DNA of 64,000 bases from Blumeriella jaapii (GCA_009599575.1 VWND01000012.1:62001-126000), one strand, 5' to 3'. Shown: positions 1 to 13,080, counted from the stretch's first letter. Made by a program: numbers and translations. Notes: generated by a model not told the origin, from the sequence alone.

Positions 1-1316
1 TTTTAAAACGCAGTTTTTATAATCATTTGTTTACTTATGGAATTAATATGGCCTTATTTACAAAAGAACGAAACGGTAGCTATGCAAATCGCTTAGCAGC
101 AGTATTTCAAAAGGATAAACTTATTCTTTTTACTTTTGCAAACAAAAAACGATAACAAATGAAAATTAAAGAATTTAGCTACGAAATGGCCTCCAAAAGT
201 AAAAAAAAAAAACCCACCTTTGCTTTTTTTTATTTAAATCAATTGCCGGAAGCGAGAATTATTATAATAATAAAAATGCTTATATCGAAAGTAATAAAAG
301 TGGATTTCAAAAGACAAAAAACAGCCTAGCCAACGTTTATGCGTTACGAACAATTAAAATATCTACCAAAAATAGCGATAATAGCGTACGTAATATACTT
401 TTTATACGAAGCAAAACGTTATACAATTTTAAAAACAAAACGAAGATTTCCAAGATTAAAAGCAACGATTTTTCCGATAAATTTTCAAACGACGACGAAA
501 AAAGCAAAAGTCAGATTTTACAAAAAAAATGACTTTGCATAGCTAGTTCTGAATCTTAGCAAAATGTATTACAAGGATAAAATAAAATACGGAAATGGAA
601 TATAAAATATATTTTACGTAAAACTAAAAAAGTTCTACAATTTGTGCGATTTATGCAATTTCCCCGAAAGCCTATACGCAAAAGTCTTTTCGCATATGCT
701 TAAAAAAGCAGTTAACGTTTATTACTGCAATATTATAATTCGTAAAAACTACCAGTTTGGCGTGATAATTAATCTTATAAAAGCTTATTTCGAAACGACT
801 AAAAACCGCAAGCTTTATTTGACAGTATAGCGTACAATTATATACAAAGAAATACAAGCTGAAAACCCTGGCAAATCGCGCTTGGAATACTTAGAAACTA
901 TATTCGAAAGATTAACGCTGTGTTAATAAGCTTTTATTAAAAAGTACAAATTAGACAACCATTTGCGAAACCAGGTTATCAGCGCTTGCAATAGCGTATA
1001 AAAGTGCAAACACGCTTTAATAAACCCTGCAAATACGTATAAAAACGTCGCATCCCAGTTACGCAATGCAATTGGGACTATTAAACGAAAAGTTCAATTG
1101 CGAAAATTGACTTTTATTACCTTCCAGCTTTTTTGTACTTTTGCAAATCAAAATAAAAGCTATTATACAAACCGAATTTACAAAGGTAAAAATCGCGAAA
1201 AACGTTTCGGTAAAAGCTATCAAGGCAGAAGCTTATTTAGAAAAGGAGAATTACGAGATCGAAAAAGCTATTCAGGCGGTTTTAGCAATTTTTCCCAATT
1301 TAAAAAATGTTGGATA
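1..1316 (+). pseudogene. CopA gag fragment (Ty1/copia), degraded
   Basis: This is the gag part of a Ty1/copia retrotransposon, which would form the virus-like particle. From about 560 to 1316, read across stops and frame changes, it follows the capsid pattern of a common filamentous-ascomycete copia family: a DKIKYGG-like start near 570, a FYDLC/NLPE-like segment near 635-665, 'AENPDKSRLE' near 855-885, 'LRDQVISAC' near 965-990, then a basic stretch near 1150-1260. The 3' end stops inside the zinc knuckle because TAP1 is inserted after the TA at 1315-1316; the other half begins at 17397. The 5' LTR and first gag codons would be upstream of base 1. Stops and A/T-rich codons fit RIP. Bases 1-330 are probably the gag N-terminus, but I recognise no motif there. 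Confidence 0.75.
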
Positions 1317-1700
1317 CCGTACGGCTTATCTAGGGTCGGATTATAACCGATTATACCCGGTTGCAAAACCGAGTATACACCGATTATAATCGGTTTTAAA
1401 ACCGGATATATACCGATTATAATCGGTTTCAAAACCGATTATACACCGATTATAATCGATTATACACCGATTATAACCGATTTTAATTCGATTATAATCG
1501 ATTATAATCGATTTTAAAACCGATTATAATCGGTATATAATCGGTTTTAAAACCGAGTATAATCGGTTGCTAATCGGTATTAATATCGAAATAGCGCGGT
1601 TTACTTTTATATCGATATGACGATTTAACACCGAGTATAATCGGTATTACCGATTATAATCGGTATTAATACCGATTATACTCGGTATTAATACCGAAAC
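1317..1700 (+). repeat. TAP1 left-end palindrome array
   Basis: Array of short self-complementary units: CCGATTATAATCGG, CGGTTTTAAAACCG, CGGTATTAATACCG and variants with CCGAGTATAATCGG. It starts directly after the terminal CCGTACGG, itself an 8-bp palindrome. Equivalent arrays sit at the left end of all five TAP copies. Such DNA could extrude cruciforms or bind a dimeric protein; both are inference. Confidence 0.9.
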
Positions 1701-1805
1701 AAATTTATATAACTAATTTAAATCGATATTTAATATATACCAAACTTTTCGAATTTAAATTAAAAATCTTATATTAAATTACGTTTATTTAATATTATAT
1801 TTAAT
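1701..1805 (+). other. TAP1 left AT-rich spacer
   Basis: About 100 bp with the TAP-specific text 'ATCGATATTTAATATATA' followed by runs of A and T, ending TTTCGCTAATATT. It is shared with the other copies (13925-14035, 36150-36265 and, inverted, 22850-22945 and 46250-46360). No reading frame is seen. Confidence 0.8.
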
Positions 1806-2185
1806 AATATTTTCGCTAATATTACTTCGCTGCCACCATTTCGCTGCTATTATTTCGCTGCTACCATTTCGCTGCTATTATTTCGCTGCTATTATCTCGC
1901 TGCCACCACTTCGCTGCTATTATTTCGCTGCCACCATTTCGTCGCTATTATTATTACTATTATTATTATCACCATTATTTCGCTGCCACCATCTCGCTGT
2001 TACTATTTCGCTGCTACCATCTCGTCGCTATTATTATTACTATTATTACTACTATTATTATTTCGCTGCTATTACCTCGCTGCCATTATTTCATTGCTAC
2101 CATTTCGCTGCTATTATCTCGTCGCTATTACTATTATTATTACTATTATTATTACTATTACTATTATTATTATTATTATTATTAC
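1806..2185 (+). repeat. TAP1 pyrimidine microsatellite arm (left part)
   Basis: Mixture of TTCGCTGC + YAYYA units (period 13-14) and (AYY)n triplets, mainly ATT. The arm is cut at 2187/2188 by TAP2 and resumes at 16122 with the same TCTCGTCGCTA text. Uninterrupted frames through it are simple consequences of 3-bp periodicity and are not genes. Confidence 0.9.
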
Positions 2186-2187
2186 TA

Positions 2188-2636
2188 CCGTACGGCTTAT
2201 CTAGGGTCGGATCATAACCGATTATATCCGGTTGCAAAACCGGATATACACCGATTATAATCGGTTTTAAAACCGGGTATATACCGATTATAATCGGTTT
2301 CAAAACCGATTATACACCGATTATAATCGATTATACACCGATTATAACCGATTTTAATTCGATTATAATCGATTATAATCGGTTTTAAAACCGATTATAA
2401 TCGGTATATAATCGGTTTTAAAACCGAATATAATCGATTGCTAATCGGTGTTAATATCGAAATGGCGCGGTTTATTTTTACATCGATATAACGATTTAAT
2501 ACCGAGTATAATCGGTATTACCGATTATAATCGGTATTAATACCGATTATATTCGGTGTTAATACCGATTATACTCGGTGTTAATACCGATTATATTCGG
2601 TGTTAACACCGATTATATTCGGTGTTAATACCGAAA
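2188..2636 (+). repeat. TAP2 left-end palindrome array
   Basis: Same palindrome array as TAP1, with an added run near 2515-2635 of CGGTGTTAATACCGATTATA-type units, so repeat number varies between copies. Confidence 0.9.
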
Positions 2637-2649
2637 CAAATTTATATAA

Positions 2650-2916
2650 TATAAAAGTAGGTAGGAAAACCAGACTGATACGGCCACATATCGATGGGTA
2701 AGATAGTCTAGAGAATTTCTAAAAAAAACTAAAAAAAGAAAAAGAAAAATAAATAAAAATATAAATTAAATTGCGTGCTTATAGTACTATTTAAAAAGGT
2801 GCTTTGCTTTTATACTTATTGAAAGTAATTAATAATAAAAGGTTTCGGAGGAGTCTATGCCTCGACCATAGCTAAAATTACTAACTTTTATTAATATAAA
2901 ATATTACCGTTTTATA
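2650..2916 (-). repeat. GyA copy 1 3' LTR
   Basis: 267 bp, left terminus TATAAAAGTAGG, right terminus CCGTTTTATA, consistent with an original TGTAAAA...TTTTACA inverted terminus after transitions. It is the same length as 13653-13919, 34232-34498 and 42769-43035, and differs from them mainly by transitions. Confidence 0.9.
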
Positions 2917-2949
2917 TCCTGTCTTAAATAATATACGTAGTCGTTTTTA

Positions 2950-5900
2950 ATTACGACCAAAAAAAAATATAACTTTAATAAATGCAATCTAGTCTATTTT
3001 ATATGATTTAAAAACTAATTAATTAAAAACCGAACTTTTTAGCTTCACGTTTTTTTAGTTTTTTAATCCGTTTTTGGCCTTTTTGCTGTTAGCTTTTGCG
3101 AAGGGGTAGCGTTTCGCTTGTCGTTTAAATCATTTTGTTTATTTTGCTTTTTTGAAAAATAGCTTAATAAAATATTAATCGAAGTATCGTTTAAATCTAC
3201 GAACGTTTTAATAGCTTTTTCGTCGATAATATTATTAAATGTCGCCGTAACGGATGTTTTTTACGATTTTTCTTTGTAAATAATAAATTTCAGTTTTTAA
3301 ACGTGATTTTACGCTTTGTAAAAAGCGTTAAAAAGTTTTGTGTTAAAATCGTAAAAATAATCGATTAATTCGTCGTAATTAAAACCGATTAACGCTTTTG
3401 CTTCGCGTAAAATTAATAGGTCGGATCACGGTTATTTACCGACGAATGCTTTTAAAAAGGCTTCGAAGCCTATAAGAAAAACTATTTTACGAAATGGTTC
3501 GGAGGTAGTCGTTTGCAATCGAGACTACCGAAAATGCTATAATTGCTTTCGCCGTAATACAAATAATATCAGATTGCTTATCGGATTATCGTTTTCGAAA
3601 TAGTTTTTGTACTTCTGCGCCGTATAATTATTCGAGCAAATTAGCATCGCGCCGTCGGTTTTTTGAGTTTTAAATTTAACGAAAACCTTTTGCTTAATCG
3701 AAAAGCTAACAAAAATTATTTTATTTTTCATTCCGTAGCTTTCGGTTTCGTAGTCCGATGAAATAGCCGAGGCCATTGCTTTAGACGCGCTGAAGTACGA
3801 AAAAGCTGGGCTTTTTTAAATGGTTTTAATTAGCTTAGCGTCGTAGTATAATTGCAAATAAGCTTCGATTATTTCCGAATTATATGCAAATGCAAGTAAA
3901 ATATAATAATCGAAAATAGCGTCGGTAAAATCTTCGATTTTTTTCTTTTTTTAAAAATCGGCGATATCGAATTTTATAATTATAATACGATCGGGATTAG
4001 CGAAACCTAAAGCGATCGGAACGTTAAAATATGCTACGAAGCGGCAGTTTCTAAAGTTCCGAATAATTAAAATAGCGAAATAAAGGCCGGGATGCATTTT
4101 AAAAACTTATTAAATGAAATTATAAAGCATATTAGCGAAAAAAGCTATAGGCGCTTTTTGGGTTTTGACCAATCGAAAATGATGCTTATATATAGCTATT
4201 TTTTTTTTATAAAATATAATAATGGTTTGTTTTTTCCGTTATGAAATCTTACGTAATTAACGAATTCGCAGCTTAGTTCGGATAAACTCTGAAAAACATT
4301 TTCGATTGAAAGGCCAAAAAAGTCGGCTTTTGGAAATATTCGTTGCTTTCACTTTTTTACGTTTTAATCGAGCTTCGTAATCGCGCTAAATGCTTTAGAA
4401 TTTATTTTGAAATTTATATAGCTTAAATAAGTTTTAACACATGTTTAAATAGTTTTCGCAATTTTTCGTCGGAATATAAACTAATTATTAAAATCAATTT
4501 CGAATACATCGTAATTCGAATTTTTAATAGCAGCGAATCGATTAGCGAAGCCGATAACGTCAATTTCTTTTGTAATTAAATCGCAGTACGCCGCGTAATA
4601 GCGCACGTGGAAATAGCAGAACTTACCGTTTTTTTTTGCGTTAACGTTATTCGTAAAAACGAAATTAAAAAATCGGAATTTTTTAGCGAAAAAAAGCTTA
4701 AATAAAAACGGGTCGCCGTTTTCAAAAGTTTTTTTTATTTGCTTTAACGTATTATATTTGCAATTTTCCGAAAAAAATTTAGTTTAGTTTTCGTTCGAAG
4801 CAAAAAGAAAAAAGCTAACGGATTTATTTGGTTTTTGTGTAAAAGTATCGAAATAAAACTTTTAAATCGTTTCGTCGTCGAAAGCGAAAGTTTTAAGCAA
4901 AATAATTTAATCTTATGCTTTTTATGTAATTTTTTTCGCAATAACTTCGATATTTTTTTTCAAGCTTTTTCGGTCGAAACGTATAATAATCGAAATTTTA
5001 AATGCTTTTATTAAAGTTTGAAGTATTAGCGGTTCGACGTTTTTAAACGCAGCAAGCGTTTTTAGTGTTTGCGTATTTAATTTCGAAAAATTAAATTCCG
5101 GATCGTTTAAATCCTTTTTTTTCGGAATACCGGTGTTTTCCGAATCTGATTTCGTAAAATCGTCGCGTTTTTTGTTAATTAGCTTAAAAGCTATAGCCCG
5201 GCGTCGATTTCCGGCTGTTTTTATTCGCGATGCCTTTTTTTTTAACGACGCGAATAGTTTTTTTTTTCGAACAAAAAAGATTTCGGAAATGTCGGCGCGC
5301 TTTTCCACGTTTTTTGTTTTTATTTTTTTCGGAATCGTTTCCATAGATACAATAAATTTCTTATATTCGAATAAGCGGTTGTTTATTATCACGTTTCTGA
5401 TTTCGTTTTTAGATTCGTTTTCGATAATTAAAAATAAAAGTCGTCGAGTTATCTTAGCTATTTTAAAAATATTAATTGCTACCGCGTGTATTTTTTCGAA
5501 TTAAACGAAAATAATATTGGCTTTTTCGTTTTTTTCGTCGTCGTAAATTTAAAACGTCGGAATGGCGTCGTTTTTTTTTTTCGGTATAAAAATGCCGCAT
5601 TTAGCAATATTTAGTTTTTTACTTTGAAAAAAAATTAGATTTAGGATTTCGCAGCCGATTAAAACTTTTTTTAGCGATTGCATAGCGTCGTCGATCAGTT
5701 TGCAAACAACTGTAGAAAGGCTTATGAACTTACGAGCTTTTAAATTGTTAGTTTTCAGAATTTGCGTTTTAAAAATATAAGCGTTTAATACTCAGACTTT
5801 TTTTTTCGTAAAAATAATAGTTTCGAAAAAGCGAGCGAAATGCCGAAATGAAATAACACCGGTGATTTTGCTAAAAACGTATTTTTAAATATTTTTTCTT

Positions 5901-6200
5901 CGTTGATTTAGCAGAAAACGCAAAACTCGGTTTATCACTTTTTTTTTATTGTTTCGAATTTTTTTGGCTTCGGCGAAAGCTTTTAAAGCGTTATCGTAAT
6001 TTAGCAAAAATTTGTCGTAATCAAAGCTTTTGCGGATAAATTCAGCTTTAACAAAGCTTTCGTAATCGAATAAAAATTCATTAACGTTTTTAATTATTAT
6101 ATCGAATTGTTTTATAAATATTTTTACGAAAGCTGCTTATTAATTTGAAATAGCGGCATTATATGCTTATTTAAATTCGAAGAAATTGCGTATAATAGTT
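2950..6200 (-). pseudogene. GyA copy 1 extra reading frame downstream of integrase, function unknown
   Basis: I do not recognise this protein. Read right to left across stops it spans about 1,050 codons. Visible pieces: an N-terminal helical stretch with a YDNALKAFAEAKK-like motif (about 5990), a lysine-rich central part (4922-5392, containing NRRRAIAFKLINKKRDDF), a segment with a CRFVAYFNVPIALGF-like motif (near 4030), a MASAISSDYETESYGMKNK-like segment (3537-3776), a REAKALIGFNYDELI-like segment (near 3390) and a basic C-terminus with KQNKQN (near 3140). The same order occurs in copy 2 (23600-26850) and copy 3 (39470-42660), so it is part of the element and not a chance insertion. Possibilities include an env-position accessory protein or a captured gene; neither is shown. 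Confidence 0.6.
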
Positions 6201-6780
6201 CCGTTTTAAAATAAATTAAAAATGAATTTGTTAGGTTTAGCAACGCTTTGCTTAAAAAACGATATAATATCGATAGGTTTATTAATCAGAAAAATATATT
6301 GTATTTATTAAAAAATAAATAAGAAAAAATACGGGAACTATAAAGTATTTGTATTCAAAAGTTACGGAAATCCGCATGCTATTTTTTTAATAAATTATAG
6401 CTGTTCAAATAAGCATTCGTTCAAAACAACGAAAAAAATAAATAGTACAGAAAATAGCAAATAATAAAATGCATAAAAAATAGTTTTTGTAAAATATGCG
6501 AGCAATATAAATGTATCAGATATGCGGCTTAAATATATACAAAGCTTTTGTTTTAATAAACAAAAAAGTATAGTTAAACAAAGAAAAGTATAATAGATGT
6601 CTCAAATAATATAAAAAAAGGTTTTAAAAATAAATAATATATATTAAGATAAAAATAATAAAATAGCATATAATAAAAAGAAAAACAATAGATAACAAAA
6701 ACAATAGAACAGTTAATAAACAATTTTATATATACTTTTTTTTTCCTCGGTTATAAGTAAAATCACGATTTAAATTGTGT
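6200..6780. other. GyA copy 1 AT-rich gap between integrase and extra frame
   Basis: About 580 bp of A/T-rich sequence with no recognisable domain. The equivalent gap exists in copies 2 (26850-27420) and 3 (38840-39470). Hydrophobic translations here follow from T-richness. Confidence 0.6.
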
Positions 6781-9700
6781 TTTTAGCAGCGGAATCGTCG
6801 TTCGGCTGTTTTCAGACCTTTTTAAGAAATTTCTTTTTTTCAGAAGTATAATCGTTTGGTCGGAATCGTCGTCGGAATCGCTGAAATCGGAATCGCTTTT
6901 TGATTTAAAATCCAAAGGATAAATTTACTAGTTTCTTTTATAAAATCGCTTTAACCGGTTGGCGGCAAACGTTTTTTTTAGTTTTGTTTTATCGAATTTC
7001 GTAAGCTTGTAATAGCTTTTATTCAACTCGGCTTCGCATACTTCGTAAAATCCGAGCCATTTATAATCAAACTTAATATCGGCCGATTTGTCAATAACGC
7101 GCTGAACGTCGTAAATTAAAATTAAATCTTTTTTTCTGATTAGCGTTTTTTTTAAAACTTTAGTTTTATTTCAGACTTTTTTGGCCGCTTTTTTATACTT
7201 TTTCTTTTTTAAGATTATCTTTTTTATATTTATATCGCGGTAGTTTAGCTATTTAAACTTTATTGCTAATAAGTCTGCTTTCGTTTTCATTTTAATTACG
7301 TTATAAAACTTTTATATAAGCTATTTTGTTTCCAAAAGCAGTCGAGCGTTTTTGCCGTATTAAATAAAAAATAAAATCATTTTAATAAAAGCGTATATAT
7401 ATATGCGTATAGCAAAAAGCATTTTCGAAAATTTCCGCGATTAACGCTTATAGCTTTTTCGAATAGTTTTTAAAAGCCCGTCGAAAATATTCCTATAGCT
7501 TCGTTTAACGGATCCGTTGCTTTTCGAATTATAGGCTAAGATTTAAATACGCTGAATGTCGTATTTTTTTGTAAAAGTTTCGATAACGCTTTTGTTTTCG
7601 GATCTATTATCGACGTTTAATTTACTAAATAAACCGTATCGATATACCACGTTTTTTTAAAAAAAAGTCGCTATAATATCGGAAATAACGTTTCGGAAAA
7701 GTCGCTTTTTAAGCTATTTAAATAAATCGTCGATAGCGAATACGAAATACGTATGTTCGCGGTCGGTGGTCGATACGCGTATAACGTCGAAGTTAATTTT
7801 TTTCTAAACTTCAAAAGATTACGTCGGATATAATAAATTCTTTTTTCGGCCAAGCTTTCGTTTTTAATAAAAAATGCAGCTTTTAACGAAGGTTTTGTAG
7901 TTTTCGAAGTATTTTTTTTATTAAAAATCGTTTTTGATTCGGTAATAAATGGTTTTAACTTTTTTATAAAACACTTTTTCGTAGGCTTTTTTTATAATTT
8001 AAAACTTATTAGTTTTATTATTTACTATTAAGCGTTTTTAATATATATTGTTTTTTATTTTGTATAGCTTTTTGTCGGCTAAAGTATAATCGAGAACCTG
8101 GTTTTTAAATGATTTAAATTAATAGTTTGGCACGCTAAATAATTTAAATAAAATAATTAAGTAATATACGATTAAATAAAAATCTTCGGTTTTGTAATTA
8201 TCGATCAAAAGTTTATTTTCGTCGTTAATCGGCTTATTCCGATCGTTTTCGGTTAAATTTATTCGCGGTGTTAATCGAAATAATAACGCGAATGTTTTTT
8301 CGGCCTGAAAATTAATATTTTTTATTCGCGGTGCCAGCCGAAATAGCAACGCGAATGGTTTTGGCTTTATAAAACCCAAAGCGCAAATAGCAAAGCAGCC
8401 GATTTCGTCAGCGATTTACTCGTCGATATTTTATTCGCTTTGTTTAGCGAAATTAAACGGATAAAAGCGTTTTCGTTTGGAAAAGCCGTTTGCCGCTGTA
8501 TTAATTATCTTTTTAATATATTTGATTTCGAAATTCATAAATCGCATCCAAGCTATTTAATTAGTAACGAATGCTTTTGGCAGATCGCTGGCTTTTTTAT
8601 TTAATTAATCGATAAAAACTTTTGCGTTTGTTTTCAAAATAAAATATACGCCGTATAATTCGCTTTTTATTTTTTTTATTATTTTAAAAGCGCTTCGATA
8701 TTTTCGTTTAATAGCATCGTAGCGTATTTTTGCGAGAAATTATAGGTCGTTTTCGAATCGTGAAAAGTGCCGTTTTTTATTTTTATCGATTTATTATAAT
8801 ACAGCTTTCTAATCGAAAATACTGGCGTCGATAGTCAAAATGATTTTTTTTGCGTTTGGGCTATAATCGATTCGCATAAGCGATAAGGCCGATAAAAAAT
8901 CGTTTTTAAAGATTTTTATAATTTTGTTCTGTTTTTTTTCCCAAACGAAATCGATTCTTTTTTTTATCGTAACGTAAATGGATGCAGCTTTTTAAAAAAA
9001 GTTTTTAATTTAATTGCGATAATAAATTATAACGCTAATAAAAGCTTTGGCTTCGGTAATATTTTTACACTTTTTTTATTCGCAAATCTTTTTAATTTTT
9101 TTTCGTTAAAAATGGCGGCCAGCGTTATTAGTTATATAACCGACGATATTTATTTCGGATATGCAAAATTTCGATCGAAAATTAATAATAGCTTTGGTTT
9201 TTTCGAAATAAATTATAATTTTGTCGATGTTTTGAATATATTTTATTATATAACGTCGGATTTTAAAAAAGATCTTTTTATTATTGTAATATAATCTGAA
9301 GCATTTTACTTCGACGTCGTTAACGTAAAATAAAGCAATATCGGAAATGCAAATTATAAAAACTTTGTATACGATTTTTACGAATTGGACGATTAAATTA
9401 GTAATTTTCATAAGTATTCTGGTTATACGTAATAAACCGATTGGAATTTAAATGGCTGTTATATCTCGAGATCGTAGGTCAAACATTAAATAATCGTAGT
9501 CTGAAAACAGGTCGAAAAAAAAAGCGATTATTAGTTTTGCAAATTCGTTTGAAAATTAATCGACGTTGAATGGCACGTTAGCGTTTCGTATCGTCATTTT
9601 ATTTATTTCGACGATTACGATAATAAATTTGTAAATTCCTTTTTTTTTTTTCGCAACGATAAACCATTTGTTTTTATATAGGCCGTGACAAAATTCGAAA

Positions 9701-10830
9701 ATTTTTTGCTTGATTCGTTTTTTTAGCATTTCGATTATTTTATTCTAAAAAGCTTTAAAAACTAAAAAGGTTTTTTTTTGCCAGGCTTCGTAAAATACGG
9801 TTTTGATATCGATATAAAACGTAACGTTAAAGCTAAATTGGCTTATTTCGGTGAAATCGAAAGCTATAGTTTTTTTTCGATTACGTAAGACTTCGTATAA
9901 AACCTTTTTTTTTTTTAGCAAAAATTAAGTTCCGATTACTAGGTTATTAAATCGTTTTTTTGTAAATCGGCTGCTAAATAATAAATTGGAAAATCGGCCG
10001 GTGATAAATCTTTCGAATTCGCTAATAACTGATTAAAATAATCTTATTGTTTTATTTTTTTTAAATCAATCGTTTATTTTTTCGGAAATATTTTTATCGG
10101 ATTCGCCGAAATTCACAAGTCGTATTTTATTAGCTTTGCGCTTGTAAAAAGTGCTAATATTAATATAAAAAAATAAAGTGTATAAATCGGATTTGTTTAA
10201 TACGAAAACGAAATCTTCGGAATTTTTATTTCCGAGCTAATAGCTAAAAATGTTAATATTAGCTAATTTTATTCGCGGTGCTATTTCGATTAATAACGCG
10301 AATGCTTTTAGCCGAGTATTTTCCAGGTTTTATTATAACCCAGCGTTTGTTCTAAAGCCAAAGCCGGCTATTTGTTTCCCGATAAAACGTCGATTAAAAA
10401 AACCTTATCGCCGGCGACGGTAATTTAATTTTAAAAGAATCGGTTTCAATTCCAGAAAAAAGCTTTTATTTGACCGTTCTCGGTATATTTGAAGCTAACG
10501 AGGCTTTTCAAAATCCAAAGCATTTTAAAAATAATAAAATAAAAGCATTTTTTTATTACTAAAAAATCTTTATAAATAACAATATTTTTAACGTCGATTT
10601 TAATATTTCGTATAATTTTATCGAATTTAATCGTATTTTTATTAACGATAATATAAATTATTCGCTTATCGATAATAATCGAAATATTATTGGCTTCGGC
10701 CGTTTTTTAATTTATATAATTAACTTCGGCTCTATTGTCGAATAGAACGAAGGCGGTCGTACTTTTCTCAAGTATTATTTTTATTTTTAATACTTTTATA
10801 GCTGTATAAAAGCAGTTTCGTCGTTTTGAC
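6780..10830 (-). pseudogene. GyA copy 1 pol: protease, reverse transcriptase, RNase H, integrase
   Basis: Degraded polyprotein that would copy element RNA and integrate the DNA. In coding order: a protease-like segment with FDNRAEVNYIN near 10730 (active-site DxGAEVN type); reverse transcriptase with catalytic box YVNDV near 9316-9327, where the first Asp of YxDD is now Asn; the RT/RNase H connection with a GYxxxxxGRH motif near 9110; RNase H near 8350-8900; integrase with INFDVI near 7800, LNVDN near 7620 and AYNSKSNGSVKRSY near 7540, where the family Glu in NGxVERG is Lys; and an integrase C-terminus resembling GTFAGNRLKRFY near 6950. The YxDDVxVKGP type of RT defines a fungal gypsy-like lineage I know from sequence pattern. 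Both lost acidic residues are G-to-A changes, so this copy is dead. Confidence 0.85.
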
Positions 10831-13080
10831 TTCTGGGTTTTTATAACAAGGGCCAAAAAGCTGATTTTTTCCGAAGATTTCTTTCTATCGGCTAAATTAA
10901 CTGCGGTATTGTAAATTTCTTTCTAATCTTTTTCCAATTTAAAATCGTTTTCTTTTCGGATAATTTCAATTTTTTCGTTTTTTTTTAATACAGAAATCTG
11001 TTTGTTAATAACTTTGTCGAATCTCCTTTTTATATTAAATAAATCGCTAAATTTCAATTTAATTTTTTGTTTTATAATTTTTTTAATAGCTTCGTCGACG
11101 GCTTCGAAACTAATATATTTGTCGATCTATTTCTCGCTTCGCATTAGTAATAAGCGTTTAAAAGCTAATATTTTCTGAATAATTTAAACCGGAATATCGG
11201 TGTCGATATCGTTTATATCGTCGTTAATTTTTTTTATTATAAGCGTTTTTTTAATAATTTCATCGGTTTTTTTTCGAATTTCAAAATCTTTTTCCTTTTC
11301 GATTTTAACGTTTTTTTTTATATTAGTTGGTTTGGCGAATAAAACAAAAGCATTTTGCTTTTTTATAATTCGCTGGCTTGATTATACAGCTATAATATTT
11401 GCAAATGCGATATTTGCATTAGTAATATATATATTTGTTTTTTATTTATATATTTAAATTCCATTTACATTTAAGATAAGGATTTTCTTTTTAATTAATA
11501 CGCTTTCGGAAATGTTTTTTTTTTTACTAGTAAAAATCGTTTTTGCATTTTTTCTGTTTTCCAAGCAATCGTTCCATTTCGTACTTTTTATTTTCAAGCG
11601 AATAATGTTTAATCAGCTTTGATTTTCAGCTTTATTAAAAAGGCTTATTTCTGCTTCCGTCGGTCCGAAGCAAATCGCTTCGTATTTATTAATATAATAA
11701 ATATTATTATTTATATAAAAATTAAATGCTTTGCATTTTAAGCGAATATAAGGTTTTTCGCAATGAATTTTTTTGTTATTATAAAATCCATACTTAAGGC
11801 TACGAAGTCTGTTTTGATAATTACTTTTATTATTTTAATAGCCGCGATTCTGGTTTCCGCGTTGGTTTTCTTTTTTTTTTTAATAATCGTTATTATAATT
11901 AGTGTTTCGCTGATTCTGATCGCTAGCATAAAGAAATTGCTATTAAGCAGTTATTACTTTTACGATAGCTTAGCGAAGCTGATCGTTTCGCGCATTTTAA
12001 AAGAAGTAGTTGTTATAAAAGCTATTTTAATCGTTTTTATTATCCGAATTAACGTAAAAAAGTTTTTTCTGCTGTTGCATAAAATCTTCGATTTTGCTTT
12101 GAAATCTTTGAATTTTAATATCGGTAAATTTTAATACGAAAGTTTCGATATTTTTATTAAGCTTTTCCAAGCCAATAAGCTTTGCAAAACGATTAAATAA
12201 TATAATAATTAATTATTTTTTAGCGATTTCGGTAACTTTTAGTAATTGGGCATGTTTCTGTATTAAAGCTTCCACGTTTTTTTTGTAAATGAAAAAGAAA
12301 GATTTCTTTTGGTTTATAGCTTCGATAATACGTTCGCTTTGGTTTTGTTTAAAAACGAATTTCACAAATTTAAAATATTAATCGAATGTTTCAAGATTTT
12401 TTTTATCAATCTTAAAATGCTTAATAATCTTGTTGCGAATACTGATTGGAAGGCCAAGTAAAAACAGTTTTCTTTGCTTAATCTCGCTTAAAATCTTTTT
12501 GTTAACGAAAACGTTAGAAATTCTCGTATAAATACGATAATAAGCTTTGAGTTTTTTGGCTTAACGAATTATTATAACAAACTGTTTGAGAAAAGCGATA
12601 ATATCGCGGATTTGCTAGCGATCGTGGTTTCGGAATTCCGATTTTAAAATTTTAATTAGCTTACGCCAGTCTCGAGCTCTAATAGTCTTTTATTTATTTA
12701 TCTATTTGATAATATTCTTGATAGTTAAATTATAATAGCGAAAAAGTTTATCGAATATTTTAGTTTTAGAGATTCCGAAATCCTCACAGGTTTTTTTATA
12801 TTTTTCGATAAAATCGGTAATATTAGCGCTATTAAATAAGAGTGCACCAGAGGAGCCAGAAAAAGGCATGCGGCTTCGCATAAAAAAGCGAAAAGCGTCG
12901 TTGTCTATAATATTAATAAAAGTGTTGGTAGGGTTTAAATTAAATAAATAAATGTTTTCTGGAATTGCAAGTTAAAAGTTTTTAATATAAAAGGAATCGT
13001 TTTTAATAAAAAAGCTATTAAAAAGGTCTTTGTATTTTTTAAAAGAATTGAATAAAATAAGGTTGCGTTTAAACATTTGA
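10830..13080 (-). pseudogene. GyA copy 1 gag, degraded
   Basis: Capsid precursor of GyA. Reading right to left, near 12870-12830 there is a PFSGSSGALLFNSANITDFIEKY-like start, typical of the gag of this lineage (PGxPTFDGxDVTDFLExYE pattern). Then come a RARDWRKL segment near 12670, LGLPISIRNK near 12450 (pattern LxGLPxxxRxK), and a lysine-rich linker to the protease from about 11430 to 10830. A clear CCHC knuckle is not visible. Many stops are present. Confidence 0.75.

Noticed and set aside
1317..2640. CRISPR-like repeat arrays
   Set aside because: The units are contiguous palindromes without unique spacers of constant length, and the genome is fungal.
5133..5504. 123-codon plus-strand frame (and a similar one at 25910-26125)
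   Set aside because: It is antisense to the better supported post-integrase frame of GyA (4922-5392).
11763..12134. Plus-strand hydrophobic frames in GyA (also 11200-11457, 31531-32715)
   Set aside because: Antisense to gag, which shows family motifs on the minus strand; hydrophobicity is the complement of Lys/Asn-rich coding.
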